From Nanobdellota archaeon (GTDB lineage: Archaea > Nanobdellota > Nanobdellia > Parvarchaeales > Parvarchaeaceae), in NCBI GenBank assembly GCA_021836125.1, contig JAKBJF010000007.1, positions 1 to 36,119 on the forward strand: DNA of 36,119 bases, read 5' to 3'. The position numbers were made by a program, and so were the translations under genes. The stretch's first letter is position 1. Each line of letters opens with the position of its first letter. This document shows, piece by piece, positions 22,607 to 30,359 of the stretch. The notes under the pieces were generated by a model. That model saw nothing but the letters and a program-made list of their open reading frames with translations, made no database searches and had not been told where the DNA came from.

Positions 22607-22707
22607 GCAGGGATAGCGAAGCCTGGTTAAACGTGACAGACTCAAGAGCCACGTTTGAGCCATCTGTTCCCTTTGTGGGTTCGGGAGTTCAAATCTCCCT
22701 CCCTGCA
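22607..22707 (+). tRNA. tRNA-Leu (anticodon CAA) with a 15-base intron
   Basis: Acceptor arms GCAGGGA and TCCCTGC pair fully, followed by discriminator A. The T-arm is GGGAG-TTCAAAT-CTCCC, and a long variable arm (TCCC-TTTG-TGGG) marks a class II tRNA. The anticodon stem is ACAGA/TCTGT and the loop reads CTCAAG-[intron]-A, giving anticodon CAA. Removing the intron gives an 86-base tRNA. CCA is not encoded. Confidence 0.92.
22647..22661 (+). other. Archaeal tRNA intron (15 bases) after position 37
   Basis: The intron AGCCACGTTTGAGCC sits at the canonical 37/38 position. CTCAA before it pairs with TTGAG inside it, forming the short central helix of a bulge-helix-bulge structure for the archaeal splicing endonuclease. 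With a 4-bp central helix, cuts after G37 and before A38 fit a relaxed form of the motif. It is close to the lower size limit for archaeal tRNA introns. Confidence 0.85.
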
Positions 22708-22742
22708 AGTTTTCGTGTTTTGACGTCTTAAAAACTGCAGAA

Positions 22743-25142
22743 TCAGATATCTGAGATTTTTACGATAGAATTTCCGGAAGGCTTGCTTATAATTATGTTC
22801 CTGTCCGCTATGTTTTTCATCGTGTCTTCGTGTGTTACGATTATTATCTGTTTTATCCCCTTTATCTTAGTTATCGCGTCAGAAAGTGCGTTTATGTCTT
22901 CTTTGTCGAGCCCGGAAGTAGGCTCATCCATTATCAATAGCTCGTTTTTAGATATGCCACCAAGTGTTGACGCTATAGACGAAAGAGCTATTCTGTATGC
23001 CAGTGCGACAGACGTTTTTTCTCCTCCTGATAGAGACCTTGCATCCATAACTTCGTTTTCGGCGATAACATTAAGGTTATAGTCCCTGTCTATGTCAACG
23101 ATATAATCTGTATTGCTCCTTATCTCATTGAATTTGATCTGAAAATTTGATTTAAACTCCTCTATGAACCTGTCGCGAACATATCCGCGTATGTCTTTTA
23201 TGTCGTCTCTGAGACCGCTGAGTTTTTCATATAAAGATTCATCGCTTCTTATCTTGGCCTCTAAGGACTTCCTTTTAGTTATCTTTTCTTTCAAAGCCGT
23301 AAATTGCCCATTGAGTTCCTGTAGCTCAAGATTTTTTATTTCCATTTCCCGCTTTGATTCTGCGCTTTCCGTGGAAAGTTTGTTATATACTTCCCGAGCC
23401 TGTCTAAGGTCGGATTCAAGCACACCTACCTGCGCCCCGTCGAATTTTATTTCTTCCAATTCCTTTTCCAGGATTGCCATTTCTTCTTCAATGCTGCTAT
23501 TCGACTTTTTCAGTGTAACCAGCATGTTCTTGGCCGCAGATATCTCGTTTATTTTATTTCTTATGTTCACTAGCTCTTCAAGTTCCTTATCTATCGCGGA
23601 TATCTGTTTGTCTAATCCACTTATTTCCGACACGATCAGGTTCATTTGCTCGCTGTGATTTTCAAGATCGGACTTTTTGCTTGCGATATCGATTTTAAGC
23701 GCCTTTTCCTTTGAAATCTCAAATGAATTTAACGCGTTTTCTATTTCCACACCTAATTTCCCAAGATTCAATTCTAGCGTCTTTTTTGGTATTTTATTCG
23801 CACCGATTAGATTTTTGTATCTTTCTATTTCGCCTTTACATTTTGATATTTTCTCTGCGTACTCTTTCTGCAGGTGCGAGTCGTCAAGAAGCTCACTGCC
23901 GCACATTTTACAAATTTTATCCGAAAGGGACTGCTCCTTCTCTCTATTCAGCGAATCGATGGTTTCGTTTAGCTGTTCTATTCTGCCGGATAACTCGTCA
24001 GCGTCCGGCTCGTTTTTTCTCTCCGAAATCGACGCTTTTAGGCTTTCTTCTGTTCTTCTAAGGGCTTCGAGCTTTGATTCATACTCTTTTATGCTCATGT
24101 CCAGTTCGTCCTTTGTTTTCGACATGGCTGTCAATTCTGAGTTTGTTTTATAGAAGGACTCGCGTATCTTGTTCAGGCCCCTTTCTTTTTCCTGTTTTAG
24201 CGTGTTCTTTTCACGCCTTTCGTTTATGAGTGCAGTTTCCTTTTCAGGCGTCGTTTTAAGCTCATTTATTTCCGTGTCTTCCAGCTTCTTTTCCAGTTCC
24301 TTTTCCTCTATTTTGTTTTTCTGCAAAGTGGCGCGTTTTTCATCTAACCTGGAAGCTGCGATGTAGTGTTTTTCCTTCGCTTCCATCGCGAATTTTATTT
24401 CCGATTCTGTCTTATTTATGTTTGAAGATGCCAGTCCGAGCTCCCTTTCGAGTACGTCGCGTTTCGCGTTAAGCTCTTCGAGTCTTAATCCTATATCCGA
24501 ACGGCGTTTTTCCAGTTTTATCAATTCGTTCTCCCCTTCTATGAACAATATCGCCTTCTTGTCGGCATCAAGTTCATTTTTAATCTTGTCGATAATGGCT
24601 TTCATGTAATCGTAAGTCTTGGCATATCTATCCAGCTGTAGGAGGGAGTCTATGTACTCCTGTTTTTCTTGCGTCGTCTCGAATATCAGGTTCTTTAATT
24701 CGTCCTGTTTTATGTACGTTATCGCTTCGAAAGCACGCCTTGGGGACTCTGATTTTATGCCGAGTAAGCTGGCAATATAAACGTTCAGATCGGTGGCACG
24801 ATTCTGCAGGTCCACTTGTCGGCCTTCCTTAAGCACCTTGTTCATGGAATCGTCATTTCTTACGTTTTCTTTTATCCTTTTCAGCCCGCGCTTTACGGTA
24901 TAAGACTGGTCGTCTTCCTTTACGCCTAGCGCCAGAGAACCGTTTTCTGTCCTTCTTCTAAGGATCATGCCAGCGTCGCTTTTGTCCGCTATCTTGCCGA
25001 ATAAACAGTACTCGATCGACATTAGGATTGAGGATTTTCCGCTTCCGGTGTTTCCGGTTATTACGTTTATTCCGTTTGTGAACTCTATGCGTGAGTCCGT
25101 ATGGCTTCTTACGTTTTTCATTTCTACGTATTCTAATATCAT
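22743..25142 (-). CDS. rad50: Rad50 DNA double-strand-break repair ATPase
   Basis: The 799-residue protein starts with MILEYVEMKNVRSHTDSRIE and has Walker A GNTGSGKSS at about 31-39. Long coiled-coil arms are interrupted by a zinc hook (ICKMCGSELL, CxxC). Near the end come the ABC signature SLSGGEKTSVALAYR and Walker B LLIMDEPTSGLD, followed by the switch IVTHED. Two Rad50 copies join through the hook and bind Mre11 to tether and process DNA ends in homologous repair. Its ATG overlaps the mre11 stop (ATGA), so the pair is coupled. The usual archaeal partners HerA and NurA are not adjacent. Confidence 0.95.
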   Translation of the reverse strand: MILEYVEMKNVRSHTDSRIEFTNGINVITGNTGSGKSSILMSIEYCLFGKIADKSDAGMILRRRTENGSLALGVKEDDQSYTVKRGLKRIKENVRNDDSMNKVLKEGRQVDLQNRATDLNVYIASLLGIKSESPRRAFEAITYIKQDELKNLIFETTQEKQEYIDSLLQLDRYAKTYDYMKAIIDKIKNELDADKKAILFIEGENELIKLEKRRSDIGLRLEELNAKRDVLERELGLASSNINKTESEIKFAMEAKEKHYIAASRLDEKRATLQKNKIEEKELEKKLEDTEINELKTTPEKETALINERREKNTLKQEKERGLNKIRESFYKTNSELTAMSKTKDELDMSIKEYESKLEALRRTEESLKASISERKNEPDADELSGRIEQLNETIDSLNREKEQSLSDKICKMCGSELLDDSHLQKEYAEKISKCKGEIERYKNLIGANKIPKKTLELNLGKLGVEIENALNSFEISKEKALKIDIASKKSDLENHSEQMNLIVSEISGLDKQISAIDKELEELVNIRNKINEISAAKNMLVTLKKSNSSIEEEMAILEKELEEIKFDGAQVGVLESDLRQAREVYNKLSTESAESKREMEIKNLELQELNGQFTALKEKITKRKSLEAKIRSDESLYEKLSGLRDDIKDIRGYVRDRFIEEFKSNFQIKFNEIRSNTDYIVDIDRDYNLNVIAENEVMDARSLSGGEKTSVALAYRIALSSIASTLGGISKNELLIMDEPTSGLDKEDINALSDAITKIKGIKQIIIVTHEDTMKNIADRNIIISKPSGNSIVKISDI

Positions 25143-26302
25143 TGTCGCATCGCATCCTCTATTCTTTTTATAACTCCGCTTATGTCCGATTTGGTCTCTG
25201 CGGCAGACATCATAAAATCTGCAAGTTCTATCTCCTTATCGCTGTAGCCTTTCGCCTTTAGAAATTCCTTTTCTACGCTGGCTATGTCTTTGCTTTGTAG
25301 TGTTATGCTGGTCGCGTCTTTATCGGACAATTTAGACGAATTTACGCTGACGTAAACATAGCCGTTTGATAACGCGCAGTTCTTTACGGATGCGACGTCA
25401 AGTTCTCCCCTTTGCCCTCTCATTTTTCCCTCTAACTTTATTATCAGCAGTTTGCCGTCATTCTTTTTCATTAGAGCCTTCGCCTCCGATTCTATCTCGT
25501 CGGCGCTTCTGCCATCGCAGTTTATTCTGAATATGTCCCGCTCTCTAGTCTTCAATTTTACATATTCCATCCCAGTTATCCCTTCGCTTCCGTAATCCAC
25601 CACGTAGAAGCCCCTGTCAGGGTTGTCGACCATCTCTTTCTCGTCGCAGTATTCGGTCGAGCCAGGGTATTGTATAACTCCTCCATTATAGTGTATGTTG
25701 TCCCTGTGACCGTGCCAATGCCCCGCAGCGTAATAGTTAAACCCGGTTGGGAGGCTTTCCGTGTCCAGGTCTTTGAACTGCTCGCCCAGCGAGGATATCG
25801 TATGATGGAATAGGAAGATTTTTATCCAGGCAGGATCTGAAGACGCTATTTTTAGTTTTTTGAATATTTCGTCCTCTACCCTGCTTCTTTTTCCCCTAAT
25901 CCCGCATATGAACGCGTTATGGTAGGTTTCCCCTCTCAGCATCACGCCTTCGTCGGTATATTTTATATAACGTTTTGAATTCAGATTCACGAGGAGCCCG
26001 TTTCTGTCGAATAATTCGACTATGCTGTCCTCCTCTCCCATGCCGATATCGTGGGAACCAGGAACAATGAAAATTTTTATACCGTTTTGTCTTAGCTTAT
26101 TTAGTTCGTCTGTCACGAATAGAAGGTCGTTTAGCGAAGGATCTCCTTCGTTAAAAAGATCGCCAGCATGCACTATAAAATCAGGTCTGTTTTTTATAGC
26201 ATAGTCTATAAGCTGTCTGAACGAATCCTTTACGTCCTCGTTTCGTCGCTCGTCCTTGTAGACTTTCCCTATATGCGTATCGCCGACGTGTATAAATCTC
26301 AT
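25139..26302 (-). CDS. mre11: Mre11 nuclease
   Basis: The 387-residue protein has the phosphoesterase motifs in order: VGDTHIG (D8 and H10), VHAGDLFNEGDPS, PGSHDIG, LFHHT and GHWHGH. These coordinate two Mn ions for 3'-5' exonuclease and endonuclease activity. The third motif is GSHD rather than the usual GNHD: the metal-ligand Asn is replaced by Ser while the catalytic His is kept. The C-terminal 120 residues form the capping and Rad50-binding regions. It is the first gene of the mre11-rad50 operon with a TATA box about 31 bases upstream. Confidence 0.95.
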   Translation of the reverse strand: MRFIHVGDTHIGKVYKDERRNEDVKDSFRQLIDYAIKNRPDFIVHAGDLFNEGDPSLNDLLFVTDELNKLRQNGIKIFIVPGSHDIGMGEEDSIVELFDRNGLLVNLNSKRYIKYTDEGVMLRGETYHNAFICGIRGKRSRVEDEIFKKLKIASSDPAWIKIFLFHHTISSLGEQFKDLDTESLPTGFNYYAAGHWHGHRDNIHYNGGVIQYPGSTEYCDEKEMVDNPDRGFYVVDYGSEGITGMEYVKLKTRERDIFRINCDGRSADEIESEAKALMKKNDGKLLIIKLEGKMRGQRGELDVASVKNCALSNGYVYVSVNSSKLSDKDATSITLQSKDIASVEKEFLKAKGYSDKEIELADFMMSAAETKSDISGVIKRIEDAMRQ

Positions 26303-26328
26303 ATCACTAACTAAATTATGTGTTTTGC

Positions 26329-26338
26329 CTATAAATTA
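26329..26338 (-). promoter_or_regulatory. TATA box of mre11-rad50
   Basis: On the minus strand this is AATTTATAGG, centred about 31 bases before the mre11 ATG at 26302. The divergent thioesterase gene starts at 26402 and must use a different, weaker AT-rich site. Confidence 0.5.
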
Positions 26339-26401
26339 TTTTTATGGCGTTCTCGTGCAAACTATTAATTCCTTGATCGTGAAATTAGTATTGTAGGCGA
26401 T

Positions 26402-26797
26402 ATGGGGAAAGAATTCGTGATAAAGGAAAAAGTAAGAATATACGACACTGACTTACAGGGCATAGTGCACTATTCAGGATATTACAGATTTTTTACGGAT
26501 GCGCTGGAGCAATTTGCACTTGAAAAGATAGGCGACGGGTTTCCGATAATAGACAAGAAAGCGATGTTCGTTGTAGTAGAATCAAATGCGAGATACCACA
26601 AATCAGCCGTACTGGGGGACTTACTGAACGTACGGATAACGCCAGAATTGTTGTCTGATAAGGCGATAAAGTTCAATTTTGCGATAGACAGGAACGGAGA
26701 CGAAATATGCGACGGATTCATAACACAGGTGCTAATTGACAAGAAAAGATGGAAGGCCGTACAGATACCAAAATCATTAAAGGATAAGCTCGGTTAA
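26402..26797 (+). CDS. YbgC/4HBT-type acyl-CoA thioesterase
   Basis: The 131-residue protein is a single hotdog domain. VRIYDTDLQGIVHYSGYYRF matches the 4HBT active-site block (YxDTDxxGxVhHxxYxxxf), with the catalytic Asp in the YDTD segment. NARYHKSAVLGDLLNVRI and the final FITQVLIDKKRWKAVQIPKS complete the fold. Such enzymes hydrolyse acyl-CoA thioesters in the cytosol; the chain type is unknown. The gene stands alone, divergent from mre11 and convergent with rnhB. Confidence 0.88.
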   Translation: MGKEFVIKEKVRIYDTDLQGIVHYSGYYRFFTDALEQFALEKIGDGFPIIDKKAMFVVVESNARYHKSAVLGDLLNVRITPELLSDKAIKFNFAIDRNGDEICDGFITQVLIDKKRWKAVQIPKSLKDKLG

Positions 26798-26801
26798 GCG
26801 G

Positions 26802-27455
26802 TCAAAAGTCGTCCAAAGTCAAATTTTTTATGTTCTTGAAGGTTCTCCAGGTCTTTCTTATGTATTTTCTTAGCTTTTCGTCCTCAAGCAGGCCTTCGTT
26901 CCTTAATTTTACCAAGAATTCCTTTGTGCGCGGGTCCGATGGATACCCGCTACCGAAATCGTAGCCTATTTCTTTGACTATGCGCGACACTTCCCGTTCT
27001 CTTTCGGCTTTTGCCAGTATGGATGCAGCGCCGACTTCTATATAGTCCCTGTCAGCATAATTAGCGGCTATTATCTCTTTGTCCCTTATCTGGATTTCAA
27101 CGTATTTTTTTATTTTGGATGTATTTGCGCTTGGAGAGTCGATTATCAGCCTCTCTCCTGCGAGCGATCTTGCTATGTTTATCATATTGTCAAGCTCCAT
27201 ATAATTCAAGTTCTTTTCATCGTCGAACCTATTGTCTATTTCTTCAGGGGACAATGCGACGACCTTGTATCCATTTGCAATCTCCTTTATTTTCGGCTCA
27301 AGTTCGTTTATTTTTTTTATCGAGAGAAGTTTCGAGTCTTTAACACCTAGGTCCTTAAGGGTCTTCGCGTCCTTGTCCTCCAAAGCGACGCCACCGATTG
27401 TCAGAGGGCCTATTATCGAGCCGCGGCCGGCTTCGTCAACTCCTATCGTTATCAT
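26802..27455 (-). CDS. rnhB: Ribonuclease HII
   Basis: The 217-residue protein begins with the type 2 RNase H block MITIGVDEAGRGSIIGPLTI (catalytic D7 and E8; the common GRGP is GRGS). It has LIIDSPSANTSK (third acidic residue), AANYADRDYIEVGAASILAK (the Tyr and Ala-Ser-Ile-Leu-Ala-Lys block) and GSGYPSDPRTKEF. It removes ribonucleotides and RNA primers from DNA. The last residues, NLTLDDF, resemble a PCNA-interaction motif lacking the final aromatic. Its ATG overlaps the end of the truncated dph2 by 20 bases. Confidence 0.95.
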   Translation of the reverse strand: MITIGVDEAGRGSIIGPLTIGGVALEDKDAKTLKDLGVKDSKLLSIKKINELEPKIKEIANGYKVVALSPEEIDNRFDDEKNLNYMELDNMINIARSLAGERLIIDSPSANTSKIKKYVEIQIRDKEIIAANYADRDYIEVGAASILAKAEREREVSRIVKEIGYDFGSGYPSDPRTKEFLVKLRNEGLLEDEKLRKYIRKTWRTFKNIKNLTLDDF

Positions 27456-27780
27456 TTTTTATCTCTTTCGGCTTTGTTCTTTCGTCTGCCCTAAATTTTG
27501 CGTGTCCGAAATTTATCAAAAGTTTTATTCCTGCTTTGTCTAGGCCTATCGGGATGTCGCAGGCTCCGTAATTGCTGCCACCCCATATGTAAACCTCCGC
27601 TGAGGTGTTGTTGGATATAAGTTCTGCTATGTCAAGTGCATGGAGTTTGAAACCGTCCGGAAGTTGTATAGCGACCTTATCGTACTTCTTTTCCTTTATG
27701 CGGTCTATTATAGAATCAAAATCTATGTCGTATTTATTTACTAAATACTTCACTCCGTCGTTTTTTATGTCGTATTTCAT
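27436..27780 (-). CDS. dph2: Diphthamide synthesis protein Dph2, first domain only (truncated)
   Basis: The 114-residue frame matches the N-terminal domain of archaeal Dph2: YDKVAIQLPDGFKLHALDIA, EVYIWGGSNYGACDIPIGLD and LLINFGHAKFR. It includes the first of the three Cys that hold the 4Fe-4S cluster (YGACDIP). Full Dph2 has three such domains and about 330-350 residues. Here the frame ends in a charged tail and runs into rnhB, so the second and third domains, with the other two cluster cysteines, are missing. A complete radical-SAM-like diphthamide enzyme cannot be formed from this gene alone. It is either a decaying gene or a stand-alone domain. Confidence 0.85.
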   Translation of the reverse strand: MKYDIKNDGVKYLVNKYDIDFDSIIDRIKEKKYDKVAIQLPDGFKLHALDIAELISNNTSAEVYIWGGSNYGACDIPIGLDKAGIKLLINFGHAKFRADERTKPKEIKNDNDRS

Positions 27781-27810
27781 GCGCTATTATTTATATTCGT
27801 GACTGGGTAT

Positions 27811-27822
27811 AGTTTATATACT
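27811..27822. promoter_or_regulatory. TATA box placed midway between divergent genes
   Basis: AGTTTATATACT gives TTTATATA on the plus strand and TATATAAA on the minus strand. It lies about 38 bases before the nth ATG (27855) and about 36 bases before the dph2 ATG (27780), so it could serve both directions. Confidence 0.5.
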
Positions 27823-27854
27823 TTTAGTATTTTACGGGCACTTTTAAAAAAGAT

Positions 27855-28544
27855 ATGCATAGCTACACTAAATCGCAGAGGCAAAAAGCAGTCGCACTGG
27901 CCAGGTTCCTTTCAAAAAGATATCCTGATGTAAGGCATCAGGCCGAGAGCCCGTTCAGGATACTCATAAGAACGATAATATCACAACAAAACAGGGACGA
28001 GATGACAGACATTAGCTTCAAGAAGCTTTTTTCGCGTTTTAAAACACCGGAAGACTTTGCTGATGCAGACGTAAGAAGTATAGCTTCATTAATAAAACCG
28101 TCCGGTTTGTACGCACAAAAGGCACGTGCGATAAAAGATACATGCATACAGCTGATATCCAGCTTCGATGGAAAAGTACCGAAGACGAGAGAAGAACTGA
28201 TGAGCCTGAAGGGAGTCGGTGGCAAAACAGCGGATATAGTCATGGCTTACGGATATGGGCAGGATGTTATAGCGTGTGATACGCACGTTATATGGGTTGC
28301 AAACGCACTAGGGATAGTAAATTCCGCGAAACCAGAGGAGGTCAGAAGCGCTCTAATGGACATTGTGCCAAAGAAGGAAAGAAGGATGCTTAACATAAGA
28401 ACCGTGGAATTCGGCAAAAATATATGTATAAAATCAAGGCCGAAGTGCAACCTGTGTTCTCTAAGACGCGTCTGCGATTACTACAAAAACGTCGTTTTAC
28501 CGAGCGGCAGGCTATCAAATGTTCTGTCTGATAAAGATTATTAA
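27855..28544 (+). CDS. nth: Endonuclease III (bifunctional DNA glycosylase/AP lyase)
   Basis: The 229-residue protein has the helix-hairpin-helix LMSLKGVGGKTADIVMAYGY with the catalytic Lys in GGKTA, and the catalytic Asp in CDTHVIWVANALG. The C-terminal iron-sulfur ligands are C-x6-C-x2-C-x5-C (CIKSRPKCNLCSLRRVC). The N-terminal ILIRTIISQQNRDEM is the typical barrel start. It removes oxidised pyrimidines and nicks abasic sites in base excision repair. Length and motifs are complete. Confidence 0.95.
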   Translation: MHSYTKSQRQKAVALARFLSKRYPDVRHQAESPFRILIRTIISQQNRDEMTDISFKKLFSRFKTPEDFADADVRSIASLIKPSGLYAQKARAIKDTCIQLISSFDGKVPKTREELMSLKGVGGKTADIVMAYGYGQDVIACDTHVIWVANALGIVNSAKPEEVRSALMDIVPKKERRMLNIRTVEFGKNICIKSRPKCNLCSLRRVCDYYKNVVLPSGRLSNVLSDKDY

Positions 28545-28566
28545 TCCAAACTAACTTACCTTCTAT

Positions 28567-29328
28567 ATGGTCCAGATAGTCAGCGCTAAAAGGGCATTGA
28601 TAAGCGGGCTTTCATTTTTGAGCCAGCCAAGAATGTGGTTGCCTTTCATAGGGATACTAGCCTCTACGCTGATATTCCTTTACTTCGGCATATACCAGTA
28701 TCTAGGTCTTTATTTTCAGAACCCATTAAACAACGTGTACGCTTATCAGGCAGGGGATATGACGGTTGCGATGTCGTTGTCATTTGTTCTCGCTTTTATA
28801 CTGTTTTCAACCCTATTTATTGAATTTGCAGTAATGATAAGATACGCCGTCGACAATAACCTTAAAGCGAGCATTGGCAGGATATTTTTAATAAGCCTGA
28901 AGACTTATCCGCGTTTTCTGGTATCGGCGTTGCTTCAGGGGTTGCTGGCACTCGGCGGTGCGATACTATTGATAGTACCGGTATTCTATCTTGGACCCAG
29001 GACGCTGTTCGTTTCCGTATTGACGGTTTATGAGGACCTTGGGCCTTTCACTGCACTTTCAAAGTCAAATAAACTGACAAAGCCGATATTTCTGCGCTGC
29101 CTGATGGTCTTTGCATTCTATGTCGTTCTTGGTTCGGTTCTTATGTATCTGTGGGGTAACGTCGGTTTTTCAACGTTTTATAAGTTCATTTTCGACGGCG
29201 CAACGCTTTCTTTCCTGCTTATAGCGTTTATGATAAGTACCATTTCCCTTTTTAATCAGTTGAATAAGAGCGCATATGCAAGAGGCGGATTTTCATATCT
29301 GGAATCGCATATAAAAAGCTTGGGATAA
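28567..29328 (+). CDS. Unknown multi-span membrane protein
   Basis: The 253-residue protein has about six hydrophobic segments, including LPFIGILASTLIFLYFGIYQ, MSLSFVLAFILFSTLFIEFA, LLQGLLALGGAILLIVPVFY, LMVFAFYVVLGSVLMYLW and LSFLLIAFMISTISLF. The YLGPRTLFVSVLTVYEDLGP loop with SKSNKLTK after it resembles glycerophosphoryl-diester-like and DUF4013-type integral membrane proteins, but I cannot assign a function. It is followed ten bases later by another membrane protein gene, with which it is probably co-transcribed. Confidence 0.75.
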   Translation: MVQIVSAKRALISGLSFLSQPRMWLPFIGILASTLIFLYFGIYQYLGLYFQNPLNNVYAYQAGDMTVAMSLSFVLAFILFSTLFIEFAVMIRYAVDNNLKASIGRIFLISLKTYPRFLVSALLQGLLALGGAILLIVPVFYLGPRTLFVSVLTVYEDLGPFTALSKSNKLTKPIFLRCLMVFAFYVVLGSVLMYLWGNVGFSTFYKFIFDGATLSFLLIAFMISTISLFNQLNKSAYARGGFSYLESHIKSLG

Positions 29329-29338
29329 TTATAATAAT

Positions 29339-30025
29339 ATGGCGAGTGATATTTGGCAGGATTCAATTTCGTTTTTGGAAAAAAACATTAAAGAATACGG
29401 GATCTTAGTCGTACTCTTCTTAGTGATTCTCGCAGTCATATATTCAATAGCCAGCGGACTATCAACGCTGTTCTTCATCCTTTATGTGGGTAGCATAGGC
29501 TTTACTATCGGCTCTATAATCCTGTTTTCATTATGGGGGTTGCTGTACGCGCTAGTGACCGGCACATATATGTTCGCCCTTAAGGATGGAATAAATTCTT
29601 TGAACAAAAACCAGCAACTTAATTACGTGGGTTCAATTACAAATGGATTTAAGTCTATGACCAAGGACATGAATATGACCTACACGGTTTCAATAATAGG
29701 GCTCGTTAGCGGTTTTATTTATGGCGCATTCAACGCACTTTCTAATTATGGACTGTCAGTGATAGGACAGATATTAAGCGGCGTAGTTTTTGCAGCCGCG
29801 ATAGTGTTCCTGCTTTCAAAAATGTACGGTCTGAGCATTCCTAAATTAGTGGATAAGATAAAGAGTATAAACCACACGTCGCCGAACGCAGGTTTGTTCA
29901 TGATATTGACGATAGTCTTACCGATAATACCTATAGTCGGTGCCTTGGAAATATTTATGCTTTCATTTGCCCTTGTAATACTCACGAAATCTCCCGGTCA
30001 GACCCAAGCGCAGACGAAAAGATAG
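29339..30025 (+). CDS. Unknown multi-span membrane protein
   Basis: The 228-residue protein has about five hydrophobic segments, among them ILVVLFLVILAVIYSIA, STLFFILYVGSIGFTIGSII and ILTIVLPIIPIVGALEIFML. Its short loops and size resemble the preceding gene's product, so the two may work together. No motif identifies its function. The C-terminal tail is short and polar (SPGQTQAQTKR). It precedes the RNA polymerase operon, which has its own promoter. Confidence 0.75.
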   Translation: MASDIWQDSISFLEKNIKEYGILVVLFLVILAVIYSIASGLSTLFFILYVGSIGFTIGSIILFSLWGLLYALVTGTYMFALKDGINSLNKNQQLNYVGSITNGFKSMTKDMNMTYTVSIIGLVSGFIYGAFNALSNYGLSVIGQILSGVVFAAAIVFLLSKMYGLSIPKLVDKIKSINHTSPNAGLFMILTIVLPIIPIVGALEIFMLSFALVILTKSPGQTQAQTKR

Positions 30026-30055
30026 GGCGTAAATATATAATTTTCCCGATAGAAA

Positions 30056-30067
30056 GCTTTATATACT
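30056..30067 (+). promoter_or_regulatory. TATA box of the RNA polymerase operon
   Basis: GCTTTATATACT predicts a transcript start near 30088, about 29 bases before the rpoH TTG codon. This leader contains AAGGT just before the start. Confidence 0.55.
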
Positions 30068-30116
30068 AGATATTTATACTCTAATAATAATCAATTACTT
30101 AGTGTAAAAGGTAACC

Positions 30117-30350
30117 TTGGATATCGAAATTTTTACCCACCGCCTATCCCCAAAGTATAGGGTTCTCTCAGACGATGAGGTTGAGAGTCTTCTGAATAAG
30201 TATAATGTTACAAAACGAGACTTACCTAAAATAAAGGCGAATGATCCTGCAGTTACAAAAATAGGTGCTCAGGAAGGTGCAATAATCGAGATAGACCGTA
30301 ATAGTCCTACCGCAGGGCAGGCAAAATATTACAGGTTTGTAGTAAAGTAA
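30117..30350 (+). CDS. rpoH: RNA polymerase subunit H (Rpb5-like)
   Basis: The 77-residue protein is a complete archaeal RpoH: FTHRLSPKYRVLSDDEVESL, VTKRDLPKIKANDPAV and GAQEGAIIEIDRNSPTAGQA match the conserved C-terminal Rpb5 domain. It sits in the lower jaw of RNA polymerase where it meets subunit A'. The start is a TTG, supported by an AAGGT five bases upstream and by exact family length. It heads the operon rpoH-rpoB''-rpoB'-rpoA'. Confidence 0.95.
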   Translation: MDIEIFTHRLSPKYRVLSDDEVESLLNKYNVTKRDLPKIKANDPAVTKIGAQEGAIIEIDRNSPTAGQAKYYRFVVK

Positions 30351-30359
30351 CTTGTGTTT

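Noticed and set aside
22247-22708. Minus-strand frame of 153 codons with a plausible-looking N-terminus (GGRFELPNPQREQ)
   Set aside because: It is the reverse of tRNA-Leu followed by the antisense of the coiled-coil gene, a well-known false-gene pattern.
23677-24153. Plus-strand frames opposite the Rad50 coiled coil
   Set aside because: Antisense of Lys/Glu-rich coiled coil yields long open Phe/Ser/Leu frames; not genes.
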